Of a DNA stretch of 64,000 nucleotides, positions 44,734 through 55,138 are shown piece after piece. The stretch is from Ignavibacteriota bacterium (lineage in GTDB: Bacteria; Bacteroidota; Ignavibacteria; SZUA-365): the NCBI GenBank assembly GCA_016218045.1, contig JACRFB010000004.1, positions 30,493 through 94,492 of the forward strand, in the 5' to 3' direction. The notes under the pieces are model-generated. The model saw only the letters and a program-made list of their open reading frames with translations. It made no database searches and was not told where the DNA came from. Both the position numbers and the translations under genes were made by a program. Numbering within the stretch: position 1 is the first letter of the stretch; every line of letters starts with the position of its first letter.

Positions 44734-47715
44734 TCACTGCTTCCGTTTCGAAATGATGATCTCGTCCGCAAAAATCCAGGCCTTGCCGCCCGCACCTTTG
44801 TGCCACGCGGGGCAGCGTCCCACGTTTTTCGCCGTGACACGCACATACCGCGCGCCGACCGTTCCCGACATCTCGAAGATCTTCATCAGCGCGCCTTCCT
44901 TCTCCTCGGGTACGGTGTTCATCACGGTGCGTTCGTTGTTGAAGTGCACACCGTCGGTCGAAAACGCGAAGGTCACCGAACGAGGGAAAAAGATCCACGC
45001 GTTGTGATCCTGCACACAACTGAGCCCCACGGCGGTTATCACGGCGCGCGCGCCGAGATCGAGCGTCACATCGAGATCGTTTTCCTCCCAGCCCTGCCAG
45101 CCGCCGAGGCGGAAATCGGCCCTGCCGCGCACGCCGTCGACGAGGGCCTGGTCGCCCCCGGCCGCATAATGCGCTTGATACGGCGTGTTGATTCGCACCG
45201 TGCCCGCGGGCACATGCCGCGTGAACACCCCGCGCACAACGCCGCTGCGCCGCCCGTCCTTCTGCGTGTACGCGCTGATCACCGCGTCGGAACGGAGTGT
45301 GATCGGTCCGCGATACGGGGTGTAATCGGCCGGACCTGGGTTTTCAACAGTCGCCACGAGTAGTTCTGCCCCGTCGCTGTAATTCGCCACGGTGACTGAC
45401 AGACTGTCGCGAAAGGACGCTGCGCTCGCGACGATGGCGGGCGCGATCAACGCGTCGTTCTGCATCGAGGAGTGCGGACGCGTTGCACGTGGCGCCGCGA
45501 GGCCCTCGTCGTCGTTGCCCGCATCGCTGCACACAAAGGTGCCGCCCGCCTCGATGGCCGCGTGATCGAGATACCACTGTGCATACTCTTGTCCGTTCAA
45601 GGTGCGCCGCCGCACGACATGGTTCTTCGATTCCATGCGCATCGTGAAAGTGCGGCCGTTCTCGAGATTGATACGCGCCTCGGGGAACAGCGGAGAACCG
45701 AGCACGTATTCCGTGCGGCCGGGACACACCTGGTACACACCGAGCGCACTCATGACATACCATGCCGACATTTGTCCGCAGTCGTCGTTGCCGCAGATGC
45801 CCTCGGGCGTGTTGTGGAACAGCGAGTCCATGATCTTGCGCGCGAGCTGCTGCGTGCGACGCGGCTCGCCGGCATAGGCATAGAGATAGGCCGCGTGATG
45901 GCTCGGTTCGTTGCCCTGCGCGTACTGCCCTATCATGCCCGTGATGTCGCTCTGTTCCCTGCCCGCGAGCGACGAGGCGGTGGTGAACAGTGTGTCGAGT
46001 TTCCGCACAAAGGCCGCATCACCGCCAAAAGCCCGTATCAATCCATCCACATCCTGCGGCACAAAAAACGAATACTGCCAGGGATTCGCCTCGGTGTAAT
46101 GATTCGTCACGGCGGACGGATCAAACGGCGCAGCCCAGCCGCCGTTTATGCGCGGGCGCATGAATCCTGTGCCCGGATCGAACAGATGTTTCCACCCCTG
46201 CGCGCGGCGCGCGTATTCGGCAGCGTCCTTTTCAAAACCGAGCGACTGCGCGAAGGCCGATATACACCAGTCGTCGTATGCGTATTCGAGGGTCTTCGAC
46301 ACGGATTCGCCCTCGTCGTCGCCGGGGATGAAGCCGTACCTGTTATAGGAACGCAATCCGAAACGATCAGCCGTGGCGCCCTGTTTCATCAGCGCGAGCG
46401 CCGTCTGCATGTCGAAGTCGGTGATGCCCTTCATCGCCGCGTCGACAATCACGGGCACGGAGTGATAGCCGATCATACACCAGGTCTCGTTCGCTGCGAG
46501 TTCCCACACGGGAAGCACACGCGCCTCGCGGCCCTTCGCCACCATGGACCGCACAAAGTCGCGCGTGCGCGCGCGGTCGATGATGGACAGCAGCGGATGC
46601 AGGGCACGGAACGTATCCCACAGCGAAAACACGGTGTACATGGTCCATCCCTCGGCTGTGTACACTTTGCCGTCCATGCCGCGGTAGCGTCCGTCGATAT
46701 CGCTCCACACATTCGGAGCGACCATCGAATGATACAGCGCCGTGTAGAACACCGCGCGCTGCGTCTCGCTCCCTCCCGTGATCTCGATCTTGCGCAGTTC
46801 TTTCCGCCAGGCGGCAGCGGCGGCCTCGCGCGTAGCATTGAAATCCCATCCCGGATTTTCGGCCTCGAGATTTTTCCGCGCGCCGTCCACGTCCACCCCC
46901 GACAGCGCCACCTTGACAAGCAACGGCGCGCCGTCGGCAGCGCGAAATTCGAGGCGGGCGCGCAGACCCTTCTCCGCCGTGAGCGCGCGCGTGTCGGACT
47001 CGTGTTCAAAATCCGTCATGACCGCAGCCACCACGGGCCGCGAGAAACGCATCACAAAAAAGACCTGCTGGTCCTTTGCCCAGCCGGCGGAGCGGCGCAG
47101 ACCGACGGCTTCGGTATCGCTGACGAGCCGGAATTCGCAGCCGCGCGCGCGGTCGGGTCCGAGTCCGTGCTGCAGGTCCACCAGCAGCGCCGCGGCGCTT
47201 CCGCGCGGAAACGTGTAGCGGTGAAAGCCCGTGCGCAGAGTTGCGCTGAGTTCGGCGCGCACGCGGGTGTCGCGGAAGGTCACGTCGTAATATCCCGGCG
47301 TCGCCCTTTCGTCTTCATGCCGGAAAGCCGCGCGTGTGCCGCCTCCCGGTTTTGCGCCGCCCGGAGGCACAAGCGCCGTGCCCGCGGCCACGGGCAGCAC
47401 GAGCACGTCGCCGTAATCAGGCACGCCGGTGCCGGACAGATGCGTGTGGCTGAAACCGAGTATCGTGCTGTCGGAATGGTGGTAGCCGCCGCAGGCATCC
47501 CAGCCCTCGACGCGTGTATCCGGCGAGAGCTGCACCATCCCGAAGGGCACGGTTGCTCCGGGAAAGGTGTGGCCGTGCGCGCCTGTTCCGATAAACGGAT
47601 TGACGGAGCGGAGCACGTCCTGCGCCGAAACCGACGGACACAACACTGCCGCACACACACACAGCACAGCAGTGGCGCGCGATACGATGCCTCGGACAAA
47701 TCCCGTGTGTGTCAT
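44734..47715 (-). CDS. GH92 exo-alpha-mannosidase with C-terminal lectin-like domain
   Basis: 993 residues. Signal peptide about 1-31. The GH92 signature is clear: VNPFIGTGAHGHTFPGATVPFGMVQLSPDT, GFSHTHLSGTG, ETWCMIGYHSVPVIVDA, EYAYDDWCISAFAQSLG, GNDDCGQMSAWYV and ALGVYQVCPG. These calcium-dependent enzymes remove alpha-mannose, chiefly from N-glycans. About 740-850 is a Big/CHB-like domain and the end (about 850-993) an F5/8 type C (discoidin-like) sugar-binding domain. Its ATG overlaps the GH20 stop (ATGA). Confidence 0.95.
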   Translation of the reverse strand: MTHTGFVRGIVSRATAVLCVCAAVLCPSVSAQDVLRSVNPFIGTGAHGHTFPGATVPFGMVQLSPDTRVEGWDACGGYHHSDSTILGFSHTHLSGTGVPDYGDVLVLPVAAGTALVPPGGAKPGGGTRAAFRHEDERATPGYYDVTFRDTRVRAELSATLRTGFHRYTFPRGSAAALLVDLQHGLGPDRARGCEFRLVSDTEAVGLRRSAGWAKDQQVFFVMRFSRPVVAAVMTDFEHESDTRALTAEKGLRARLEFRAADGAPLLVKVALSGVDVDGARKNLEAENPGWDFNATREAAAAAWRKELRKIEITGGSETQRAVFYTALYHSMVAPNVWSDIDGRYRGMDGKVYTAEGWTMYTVFSLWDTFRALHPLLSIIDRARTRDFVRSMVAKGREARVLPVWELAANETWCMIGYHSVPVIVDAAMKGITDFDMQTALALMKQGATADRFGLRSYNRYGFIPGDDEGESVSKTLEYAYDDWCISAFAQSLGFEKDAAEYARRAQGWKHLFDPGTGFMRPRINGGWAAPFDPSAVTNHYTEANPWQYSFFVPQDVDGLIRAFGGDAAFVRKLDTLFTTASSLAGREQSDITGMIGQYAQGNEPSHHAAYLYAYAGEPRRTQQLARKIMDSLFHNTPEGICGNDDCGQMSAWYVMSALGVYQVCPGRTEYVLGSPLFPEARINLENGRTFTMRMESKNHVVRRRTLNGQEYAQWYLDHAAIEAGGTFVCSDAGNDDEGLAAPRATRPHSSMQNDALIAPAIVASAASFRDSLSVTVANYSDGAELLVATVENPGPADYTPYRGPITLRSDAVISAYTQKDGRRSGVVRGVFTRHVPAGTVRINTPYQAHYAAGGDQALVDGVRGRADFRLGGWQGWEENDLDVTLDLGARAVITAVGLSCVQDHNAWIFFPRSVTFAFSTDGVHFNNERTVMNTVPEEKEGALMKIFEMSGTVGARYVRVTAKNVGRCPAWHKGAGGKAWIFADEIIISKRKQ

Positions 47716-50120
47716 GGACGGCGCTCCTTCGGAAGGACTTTGGGTGAATCGGGCAGGCCCATCACTCCAGGCATGGGCGCGTCAATAAATTTTGTGGTGT
47801 CGACCAGCATGGACGGATCGATGGGGTGTTTCCCGGATGCGGGTCCGAGATGTACACCGTGTGCGTCAGGTGTGGAATCGTCGACCAGATCAGCCGCCTG
47901 CATCCAGAGTTCGAGCCGCTCGTCGCCGCCACTCTCGAAGTAGTCGAGGGTGAAGGGATGCAGGCCTTTGGCGAGGCGCACGGTGCCGCTGCGCTCGCGG
48001 CTGCCGTGCAGACCGTCGTTGTCGATGAGCGCCGCGTCGCCAATCGAAAAGCGGCTCCCGTCGTCGGAGACGAGGAAAAACGTGTAGCTGCCCGTCGCGG
48101 GGATGTCGAGAGATCCGGAGAATCGGATCCCATACTCGTCTGCACGTGTGGGAACGAGCCGTTTGTCGAGATCGTAGATGTGTCCCGTGCGGGCGGGCGT
48201 GAGCTGTGAGAAATCAGGCAGCGAGGTCCAGCTCCCCTCGTAGTATGCATACTTCACGCCGTTGCGCGCGCGGTCGACGGTGTAGAACCAGCTCTGTGTC
48301 GGCGTGCTGTTCCGTCCGTCGGGCATAAAAAGCCGCGCCGAAAGTGTGGTGCTTCCGGATACGGGGATCGGGCTCTGATAACGTTCCGATTCCGCGGTCA
48401 CGTCGCTGCCGTCGCGTGTGAAGCGGATGTCGGCCCCGGGCACGGGCGAACGGAACTCGGCCACGGTGTCGCCGAAAATCACTGTGCGTCCCTCGGGACC
48501 GATGGGATTCGGGACGCGGTAGTTGAGTCCGCGTGCCACAAAACGGGCGTACTGCGGTGCCATGCGCCGGTGGAAACTCTCGAGCGAACGGCCCTGCTTC
48601 GGCGACCACAAGACTTCGGCCAGCGCGCACAGGCGCGGCAGCACCATGTACTCGGCGGTCTTCTCGTCGGGTATCCATTCGGTCCACAGATTGCCCTGCG
48701 CGCCGAGCACGTGCCGCGCTTCGTCGGGAGTTAATGCCGCGGGGACGGGTTCGAACATGTACACCGTGTCGGCGGGAATATAGCCGCCGGCCTTGGTGGG
48801 CTCGCCGCTGCGCCCCTGCGCGTAGTCGAAGTAACAGTGTGATGTGGGTGTCATCACCACATCGTGGCCCGCTTTGGCCGCCTCGATTCCGCCCGCGACG
48901 CCGCGCCACGACATCACCGCCGCGTTGGGCGCAAGACCTCCCTCGAGTATCTCGTCCCACCCGATAATCCGCCGCCCCTTGCTGTTGAGGAATTTTTCGA
49001 CGCGCTGAATGAACCAACTCTGCAGTTCGTGCTCCGTCGCGAGTCCATGCTGCTTCATGCGCGCCTGGCACTTGGCGCAGGCCTTCCAGCGCACTTTGGG
49101 ACATTCGTCTCCGCCGATGTGTATGAACTTCGACGGGAACAGCGCGAGCACTTCCGACAGGACGTTTTCGAGGAAGGTGAACACCTTGTCGTTGCCCGCG
49201 CAGAGCACATCGTCCTCGACGCCCCACCGCGTACTGACCGCGAAGGGTCCGCGGGTGCAGGCGAGTTCGGGATACGCCGCAAGCGCGGCGACGCTGTGTC
49301 CGGGCATTTCGATCTCGGGCACGACGGTGATGAAGCGCTGCGCCGCGTACTCCACCACCTCGCGGATTTCCTTCTGCGTGTAGAATCCGCCGTAACGCGT
49401 GCCGTCGCCCATCGTTTCGCCGCGCCATGCTCCCACGCTGGTGAGCTTCGGATACTTCTTGATTTCGATGCGCCAGCCCTGGTCTTCGGTCAGATGCCAG
49501 TGGAAGGTGTTGAATTTGTAGAGGGCAAGCAGGTCGATGTACTTCTTGATGAAGGAGACGGGGAACATGTGCCTGCCCACGTCGAGATGCATACCGCGCC
49601 ACGAGAAACGAGGCGTGTCGACGATGGAAACGCAGGGAATGGTCCAGCGGCGCCGCACGGTACTGGTGTCGAATTCCGGCGGAAGCAGTTGCAGCACCGT
49701 CTGCATGCCGCGGAAGACACCCGCCCAGGTCGCGGCCTTCAGTTCGATGTTTGTCGGATGCACGTTGAGCCGGTATCCCTCTAGGCCGAGCCGTGTGTCC
49801 GTCGAATCGCGCTCGATGGTCCAGGCGCCGCGCAATTCCTCGGTGGTGTTGGCGAGATTCAGCGCCGCCCCGGCGGAAGCCACGGGCAGGCGCTCGCGCA
49901 TCCGGATCACAAAATCGGAAATCCCTGGAGGCACATTCTCGGGCGTGCGCAGTGAGTAGAGCACGGTGGTGTGCTCGTCGAAGGTGAAGGACTGCTGTGT
50001 GAACCCAAGCTCGACGGGCCGTGGCACGATACGCTCGAGGATGGGATTCTGTCCCAACAACGCGGGAGCCGCCGTCGCAAGAAGGAGTATGCAGTGCGTG
50101 AGGCGCGTGTACGATTTCAT
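47712..50120 (-). CDS. GH20 beta-N-acetylhexosaminidase with PA14-like domain
   Basis: 802 residues. Signal peptide about 1-22; GH20b domain about 30-165; catalytic barrel about 170-515 with GMHLDVGRHMFP, NTFHWHLTEDQGWRIEI, PEIEMPGH and the Asp-Glu pair of IHIGGDECPK, where Glu is the acid and Asp positions the acetamido group. A CHB-type beta domain and a PA14-like domain (TGSYTFFLVSDDGSRFSIG, about 660-760) follow. It removes terminal GlcNAc/GalNAc, as from N-glycan antennae. Confidence 0.95.
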   Translation of the reverse strand: MKSYTRLTHCILLLATAAPALLGQNPILERIVPRPVELGFTQQSFTFDEHTTVLYSLRTPENVPPGISDFVIRMRERLPVASAGAALNLANTTEELRGAWTIERDSTDTRLGLEGYRLNVHPTNIELKAATWAGVFRGMQTVLQLLPPEFDTSTVRRRWTIPCVSIVDTPRFSWRGMHLDVGRHMFPVSFIKKYIDLLALYKFNTFHWHLTEDQGWRIEIKKYPKLTSVGAWRGETMGDGTRYGGFYTQKEIREVVEYAAQRFITVVPEIEMPGHSVAALAAYPELACTRGPFAVSTRWGVEDDVLCAGNDKVFTFLENVLSEVLALFPSKFIHIGGDECPKVRWKACAKCQARMKQHGLATEHELQSWFIQRVEKFLNSKGRRIIGWDEILEGGLAPNAAVMSWRGVAGGIEAAKAGHDVVMTPTSHCYFDYAQGRSGEPTKAGGYIPADTVYMFEPVPAALTPDEARHVLGAQGNLWTEWIPDEKTAEYMVLPRLCALAEVLWSPKQGRSLESFHRRMAPQYARFVARGLNYRVPNPIGPEGRTVIFGDTVAEFRSPVPGADIRFTRDGSDVTAESERYQSPIPVSGSTTLSARLFMPDGRNSTPTQSWFYTVDRARNGVKYAYYEGSWTSLPDFSQLTPARTGHIYDLDKRLVPTRADEYGIRFSGSLDIPATGSYTFFLVSDDGSRFSIGDAALIDNDGLHGSRERSGTVRLAKGLHPFTLDYFESGGDERLELWMQAADLVDDSTPDAHGVHLGPASGKHPIDPSMLVDTTKFIDAPMPGVMGLPDSPKVLPKERRP

Positions 50121-50237
50121 ATTTCCTGCTCCGATGCTTGCGGAATATTACGAAGAGGATGTGAGAGGAGGAATCCGCCCTTCCGCGGCACGCCGTCTGC
50201 CGACCATGCGGATGCGCGCGGAATGGAAACGACGCCG

Positions 50238-53015
50238 CTATTCCGCGGTGGCGCGCAGATCCACTTCGCCGAGGCGCACGTGTTCGCGCACAACCGCGCG
50301 GGCCAGTGCCAGGCGCGGCAGGGGCGGCTCCACGATCTCGTCCCCGGTGGTCACGACCACGTCCACCTGCGGCTGTTTCTGGTCGCAGATCGCGTACGTG
50401 GTTGCGCGACCGTTCCATTGGCCGTCTCCACCCCGTACGGTGAAACGCAGGCGTCCGGCATTTTTACCTGTCACGGCCGGGCGGGTGTACCATACCGAGT
50501 TGCCCTCGCCGTCGAGCCGCGTGAGCGTCGTTGTGCTGTCGACACCTTCCCAGGTAACCACCACTGTGTCCTTCTCGTCGGTGTTGGCCGGGGTCAACAG
50601 CACGGCCAGTGTCGCCGAACGCACACTGCGGTCGATCGAGAACTCGAGGTCAGCATACCGGCGGGCGGAGTCGGGACGCAGCGTCACGCTGTTTTTCGGC
50701 ACGGGCAGCCGGCCCGATTCGGTGACCTGCAGGAGCTGCTGCATCGTTGTGGACCGCCCTTCCATCGTCATCGTCGACACGGTGCCGGGATTGAGCAGCA
50801 CGAGTTCGTCGGCTTTTCCGTATAAAGAGATCCGATACTCCTGTGCATTTGCGGCCGTGGCCACGAAGGGCACCCCGGCGATCAGCGGACGCCGCGCCTC
50901 GCGCAGCGGATACACCTCGTACACCGCGGTCTCGTAGCCGCCGAGGGGCAGACTCATGGATTCGCCCGATTTGAAGAGCCGCGGACTGATCCATCGCTCG
51001 GGATATACCTTCTCGACCACCAGTTCCTGCGCGTCGGCGTCGACGCCGAAGGCGTGTGTGAGCTGTACTTTCAGCGCGCAGTTGTCCACCCAGGGATTGC
51101 GCGCGGCGATGATGCCGCGGGTGCCGCGGAAATGCATGTATCCGTAGGCCTCGCGCCTGCCCGGATCGCCGCCGATCATTTCCGTGGTCGAGAGCACGGG
51201 GAAGCGGTCGCGCGCCCAGCGCAGCGCGGCGGCAAGCACGTCCCACTCCGGCTCCGACAGCCGGTCGGGCGAGATGTACAATTCCCACATCGACACGCCG
51301 CGTGCGAGGTACATCATCACCTCGTTGTTGAAACTCTCGATCGGCTCGCTGTCTCCTCCGCCGCTTTCGAGCGTGCCCTTGATGATGCCGTGTGTCATGA
51401 GGTTTTCCATGGGAAACCAATTGTCCTGCTTGCGCAGTCCCTCGTACAGCGTGCGGTCGCGGTAGGTGATGGCCGCGTCGCGCTGCTGCAGCGAGGGCAC
51501 GTCGGCGTAGGCGTGATCCTCGCCCTGCATCCAGATCTGATTCGCCGCCAGCAGCCACCAGGGGCTGAGCCAGGTGCCGGATGTGATGTTGAGGTACACG
51601 TCGGGCCGTGTCTCGCGTGCTGCTCGCGCGAGCGAGAATACCGACTGCACGCCCGCACGGCGCGAGTAGATGCCGGCGGCATGGCCGTGATCCGCTTCGC
51701 TGCACGAGAACTGAAATCCGTCGAGTTTAAAGTAGCGCGCGCCGACGGCGTCCAGCGCGTTGCGGAGGCGCGTGCCGAGCAGTTCCGAATATTTCTTTCC
51801 CGCGATGCAGAGCATGGCGTCGCGTGTGCCCGCGCTTGTCACCTCGTAGCCGTGATTCTTCATCCACTCGATGCGGCGCGAGCGGAAGGAGTAGCCGCCC
51901 GTGGGCCCGAACCAGAGACCGAGCCGCGTGCCCGATTTGTCGAGTTCCTTCATGATGGGATCGAGGCCATTCGGAAATTCCCGCGCGCGCAGCACCCAGT
52001 CGCTGGCGTAGTCGTCCCAGCCGTCGTCGAGCACAAAGGCGTCGAGCGGTATACCGTGTTTTTCGATGAGGGTCTCGCGCAAGCGCGTCGCGATGCGCAG
52101 CACATTCGCCTCGTTCATGCGGTTCTCGGCGGGCACGCGCGGGTACTCGGTGGAACGCAGATCGTACCACGAATTGTACAGCAGATACGGCCGCGGATCC
52201 GCGACGCGTATCTCGCGCACGTATTCCATAAACCAGCGTTTCACGGCGTAATCCGGCACCGCCGCCGATACGGCCCACGCGCCTTCAAATCCCGCCGCGG
52301 TGATCTTCTCGCCCGCCTCCTGGCGGGAAAGCAGACGCAAGCGCTGTCCGGTCTGCGTGAGACGCGTTTCGGCGGCCGGATACTCGAGTCCAAAAAATGC
52401 CGCGCCGTCGAGCGACTGCAGCGCGGCTGGCTGCCCAAAGCCTCCGTCCTTGACGATCTTCGCGCGGCCCGCGACTGCGCCGTCGCGCGTTGCGAGGTAC
52501 TGCAGGAAATGTCCGCGGCCGCTGCTGTCGCGCAGCGTCACCTTTCTGCGCAGCACAAAATCGTTGTCGCGCAGGCGGTAGGTGAGGCGCAGATGCATCG
52601 GCCGGTGAACACAGGCCATGTCGAGCCACAATTCCATCGAGCCGTCGGTGTCGGGTTGAAACGACACGGCGCGCACGGTGAAATCGCTCTTTGTGAGTGT
52701 CACGGGATTCTCGGCGTTCTGCTCGCTCTTGGGCGCCTGCCAGTCGGTCCACATGATCTCGGCCGCAAAGTCGCCGTCGGTCTCCACGGCTACTGGCGAT
52801 GTGCCGAAGCCGTGCGCCCAGTCGGGCCGCGCCACAAGGCGGTCGAGCACGAGGCGACCGTTCTCGAGCACCACGCTGCATTCGACCTTGTCGTTGGCGA
52901 GTGTGAGCACGGTGCGCGCGCCCTCGTCGCGCTGCGCGGTGACGATACGCTGCGCGGCGGCGCGAGGAATGCAGAGGACACAGAGAAGAAATATGATGGA
53001 GAGTCGCGTGATCAT
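50238..53015 (-). CDS. GH36-like (clan GH-D) secreted glycosidase
   Basis: 925 residues. Signal peptide about 1-21. An N-terminal beta-sandwich (about 25-270) precedes a TIM barrel with AFVLDDGWDDYASDW and RYFKLDGFQFSC; the Asp of KLDG is the likely nucleophile as in clan GH-D (GH27/GH36/GH31-related alpha-galactosidases and N-acetylgalactosaminidases). GNAC-like HGIIKGTLESGG and the C-terminal 200 residues form more beta domains. Its precise family was not resolved; alpha-galactosidase or alpha-N-acetylgalactosaminidase is the best guess. Same strand and neighbours as GH20 and GH29. Confidence 0.8.
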   Translation of the reverse strand: MITRLSIIFLLCVLCIPRAAAQRIVTAQRDEGARTVLTLANDKVECSVVLENGRLVLDRLVARPDWAHGFGTSPVAVETDGDFAAEIMWTDWQAPKSEQNAENPVTLTKSDFTVRAVSFQPDTDGSMELWLDMACVHRPMHLRLTYRLRDNDFVLRRKVTLRDSSGRGHFLQYLATRDGAVAGRAKIVKDGGFGQPAALQSLDGAAFFGLEYPAAETRLTQTGQRLRLLSRQEAGEKITAAGFEGAWAVSAAVPDYAVKRWFMEYVREIRVADPRPYLLYNSWYDLRSTEYPRVPAENRMNEANVLRIATRLRETLIEKHGIPLDAFVLDDGWDDYASDWVLRAREFPNGLDPIMKELDKSGTRLGLWFGPTGGYSFRSRRIEWMKNHGYEVTSAGTRDAMLCIAGKKYSELLGTRLRNALDAVGARYFKLDGFQFSCSEADHGHAAGIYSRRAGVQSVFSLARAARETRPDVYLNITSGTWLSPWWLLAANQIWMQGEDHAYADVPSLQQRDAAITYRDRTLYEGLRKQDNWFPMENLMTHGIIKGTLESGGGDSEPIESFNNEVMMYLARGVSMWELYISPDRLSEPEWDVLAAALRWARDRFPVLSTTEMIGGDPGRREAYGYMHFRGTRGIIAARNPWVDNCALKVQLTHAFGVDADAQELVVEKVYPERWISPRLFKSGESMSLPLGGYETAVYEVYPLREARRPLIAGVPFVATAANAQEYRISLYGKADELVLLNPGTVSTMTMEGRSTTMQQLLQVTESGRLPVPKNSVTLRPDSARRYADLEFSIDRSVRSATLAVLLTPANTDEKDTVVVTWEGVDSTTTLTRLDGEGNSVWYTRPAVTGKNAGRLRFTVRGGDGQWNGRATTYAICDQKQPQVDVVVTTGDEIVEPPLPRLALARAVVREHVRLGEVDLRATAE

Positions 53016-53054
53016 GGCGGATCTACAATGCTGTGGTGTATGGCTCGGTGGTTG

Positions 53055-55115
53055 TCACCGCAGGTCGGCGGTGTGGAAAAGAAGCGGACGTGGATCGAAT
53101 TTTTTTCCCGATCCGTCGCGCAGGGAAAGGCGCAGTTCGCGGTCGGCGGTGCCGTTGAAGTAGCGGATGCGGATCCGATGCACGCCCCTGCGCAGTGCGA
53201 CGGAACCGCTGCGCAGACGTATGCCGTGGAAGCCGTCGTTGTCGACAACAGTCGCGCCACCTACTTCCAGCACGGAGCCGTCGTCGGAATCGAGGGTGAA
53301 GCGGTACACACCGTCGGCCGGCACGCGCACGTAACCGCGGAAGTCCATCGCAAAGTGTTCGTCGCGCTTGCGGTCCGTCAGCGACACTTCGCGCGCCGTG
53401 CCCGACGCGGACACTGCAACGGTGTCGAGCGACGGCGCGGCGCTCCACTGCCCTTCGGCGTAGCGCCAGGCAAGGCCGGGCAACAGAGACGCGGTCTTGT
53501 CGGCGGGACGCGGCTGATGCCGCTCGAAACGGCGCTCGATCACCGGCCCCACAGCGCTGCCGCGGAACCAGCACCGGGCGCGTACAACGGCGCTGCGCGT
53601 CAGCCGCAGTGGTCCCTGATACACGCGCCATTCCCCCGCGCCGCTGGAATCGGACACACTGATCCGATATTCAGCGCCCTTCGGCGCCTGGCCGAGAGTC
53701 ACTATGAGCTGGTCGATGAAAATGTCTGCAGGCGCCTCGATACGCGGCGGCACAAAGACGACCGGATCGCCGATGTATTCGAGCACCAGCACGGGTAAAA
53801 ACGCATCCTGCGGCACCAGCGGCACACTCAGCGACACGGTGTCGCCGTGATGATCGGCGCGCAGGCCGCGGAATTTTTCCGCGAGCATGTAGGCGCGCGC
53901 CGGAGCCGTCCCGAGTCCCGGCACGTGCAGCACGCCGTCGGCGGGCCATTGGAACACGTGCAGGTACAGGCGCGTTGTGCCGTCGGTGAGCCGCTTCATG
54001 GTGCAGCGGCCCCAGGGCGTGTCGTGAAACGGCGAATAGGTGGTGCCGTATATGGATTCGCCGTTGGCATGCATCCACTTCCCGATCTGTTCGAGGCGCT
54101 GCACCGAGGGTTTCGGAATCTGGCCCAATTCGTCGGGCCCGACGTTGAGCAGGAAGTTGCCGCCCTTCGACACCACGTCGGCAAGTGTGCGGATCAACTC
54201 GCGAGTGGATTTCCATTGCGTGTCGGCTGCGGCATACCCCCAATGGCCGTTCATCGTCATACACGTTTCCCAGTCGAGGCCGTCGAGACGCGATGCGGGC
54301 ACCTGCTGTTCCGGCGTGCCGAAATCGCCCGCGCCGCCGGCCTCGCCGTCCACTCCCGCCATTCCGAGCCGTCCCTTGCCCACGCGGTTGTTCACGATGA
54401 TGTCGGGCTTCCATGTGCGGAGCTGCGCGTACAGCGCCCTGCCCTGCTCCTCGCTCCACTCGCCGATCCATTCACCGTCGAACCAGAGCACCGCGGGATT
54501 GTAGCGGTCCACAATTTCCTTCAACTGCGGTATCATTGTGCCGTCGCGATAGCGCGGGAAGGCGGCGCCGTTGGCGCCGGGGTGATGCCAATCCATGATC
54601 GAATGGTAGACCCCGAATCGGATCCCCTCCTTTTCGCAGCCGTCGGCGAGTTCGCGCAGCACGTCCTGCGTAAAGGGTGTGGCGTCGGCCACGTCGTACC
54701 GCGTGTGTGCCGAGGGCCAGAGGCAGAACCCGTCGTGATGTTTCGAGGTGATGACGATATAGCGCGCGCCCGCCTCGCGCGCGATGCGCGCCCAGGCGAG
54801 TCCGTCGAAGGCCGCGGGTTTAAATTTCAGTGCAAGTTTCTCGTATTCCGACGCGGGAATTTTCTCGTTGTACATCACCCATTCGCCGCGGGCGGGAATG
54901 GCGTACAGTCCCCAGTGGATGAAGATGCCGAAACGTGCTTCTCGCCACCAGCGCATACGCGCATCACGCGCCGCCGCCGATTCGCGTACTTGCGCGTCGG
55001 CTGTGCCGCTCAACAGCACGGCGACGTACAGACAACACAACAGCACTGCGCGCAAAAGCGGCCGCCTCCGCGAGCCACGCTCGTTGCGGGATTCGCTGTC
55101 CGCGTCTGTATGCAC
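53055..55115 (-). CDS. GH29 alpha-L-fucosidase with PA14-like domain
   Basis: About 686 residues from GTG 55115. Hydrophobic signal region LLRAVLLCCLYVAVLLSG ends TADAQ. GH29 domain: RFGIFIHWGLYAIPARGEWVM, IVITSKHHDGFCLW, FGVYHSIMDWHHP and the nucleophile Asp in PAVLWFDGEW; TPEQQVP, ETCMTMNGHWGY and GGNFLLNVGPDELG follow. It removes alpha-fucose. A CHB/Big-like domain and a PA14-like region (YRFTLDSDDGSVLEV) form the C-terminus. GTG 55127 or GTG 55142 (GTGA overlap with the CBM9 gene) are alternatives. Confidence 0.92.
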   Translation of the reverse strand: MHTDADSESRNERGSRRRPLLRAVLLCCLYVAVLLSGTADAQVRESAAARDARMRWWREARFGIFIHWGLYAIPARGEWVMYNEKIPASEYEKLALKFKPAAFDGLAWARIAREAGARYIVITSKHHDGFCLWPSAHTRYDVADATPFTQDVLRELADGCEKEGIRFGVYHSIMDWHHPGANGAAFPRYRDGTMIPQLKEIVDRYNPAVLWFDGEWIGEWSEEQGRALYAQLRTWKPDIIVNNRVGKGRLGMAGVDGEAGGAGDFGTPEQQVPASRLDGLDWETCMTMNGHWGYAAADTQWKSTRELIRTLADVVSKGGNFLLNVGPDELGQIPKPSVQRLEQIGKWMHANGESIYGTTYSPFHDTPWGRCTMKRLTDGTTRLYLHVFQWPADGVLHVPGLGTAPARAYMLAEKFRGLRADHHGDTVSLSVPLVPQDAFLPVLVLEYIGDPVVFVPPRIEAPADIFIDQLIVTLGQAPKGAEYRISVSDSSGAGEWRVYQGPLRLTRSAVVRARCWFRGSAVGPVIERRFERHQPRPADKTASLLPGLAWRYAEGQWSAAPSLDTVAVSASGTAREVSLTDRKRDEHFAMDFRGYVRVPADGVYRFTLDSDDGSVLEVGGATVVDNDGFHGIRLRSGSVALRRGVHRIRIRYFNGTADRELRLSLRDGSGKKFDPRPLLFHTADLR

Positions 55116-55138
55116 CCGACGCCCCACTCCGCGCTGCG

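Noticed and set aside
45472..47943. Plus-strand frame of more than 800 codons opposite GH92
   Set aside because: Antisense shadow of GH92, whose motifs are complete; composition is Arg/His/Val-rich without domain signal.
48214..50418. Long Arg/His-rich reading frame in another frame of the GH20 gene
   Set aside because: It lies inside a gene with clear GH20 motifs, has low-complexity Arg-rich composition typical of frame-shadow translation in GC-rich DNA, and matches no known domain.
51054..53798. Plus-strand frame of more than 900 codons opposite the GH36-like and GH29 genes
   Set aside because: Antisense shadow of two well-supported genes; no domain, no signal peptide, and it crosses two gene boundaries.
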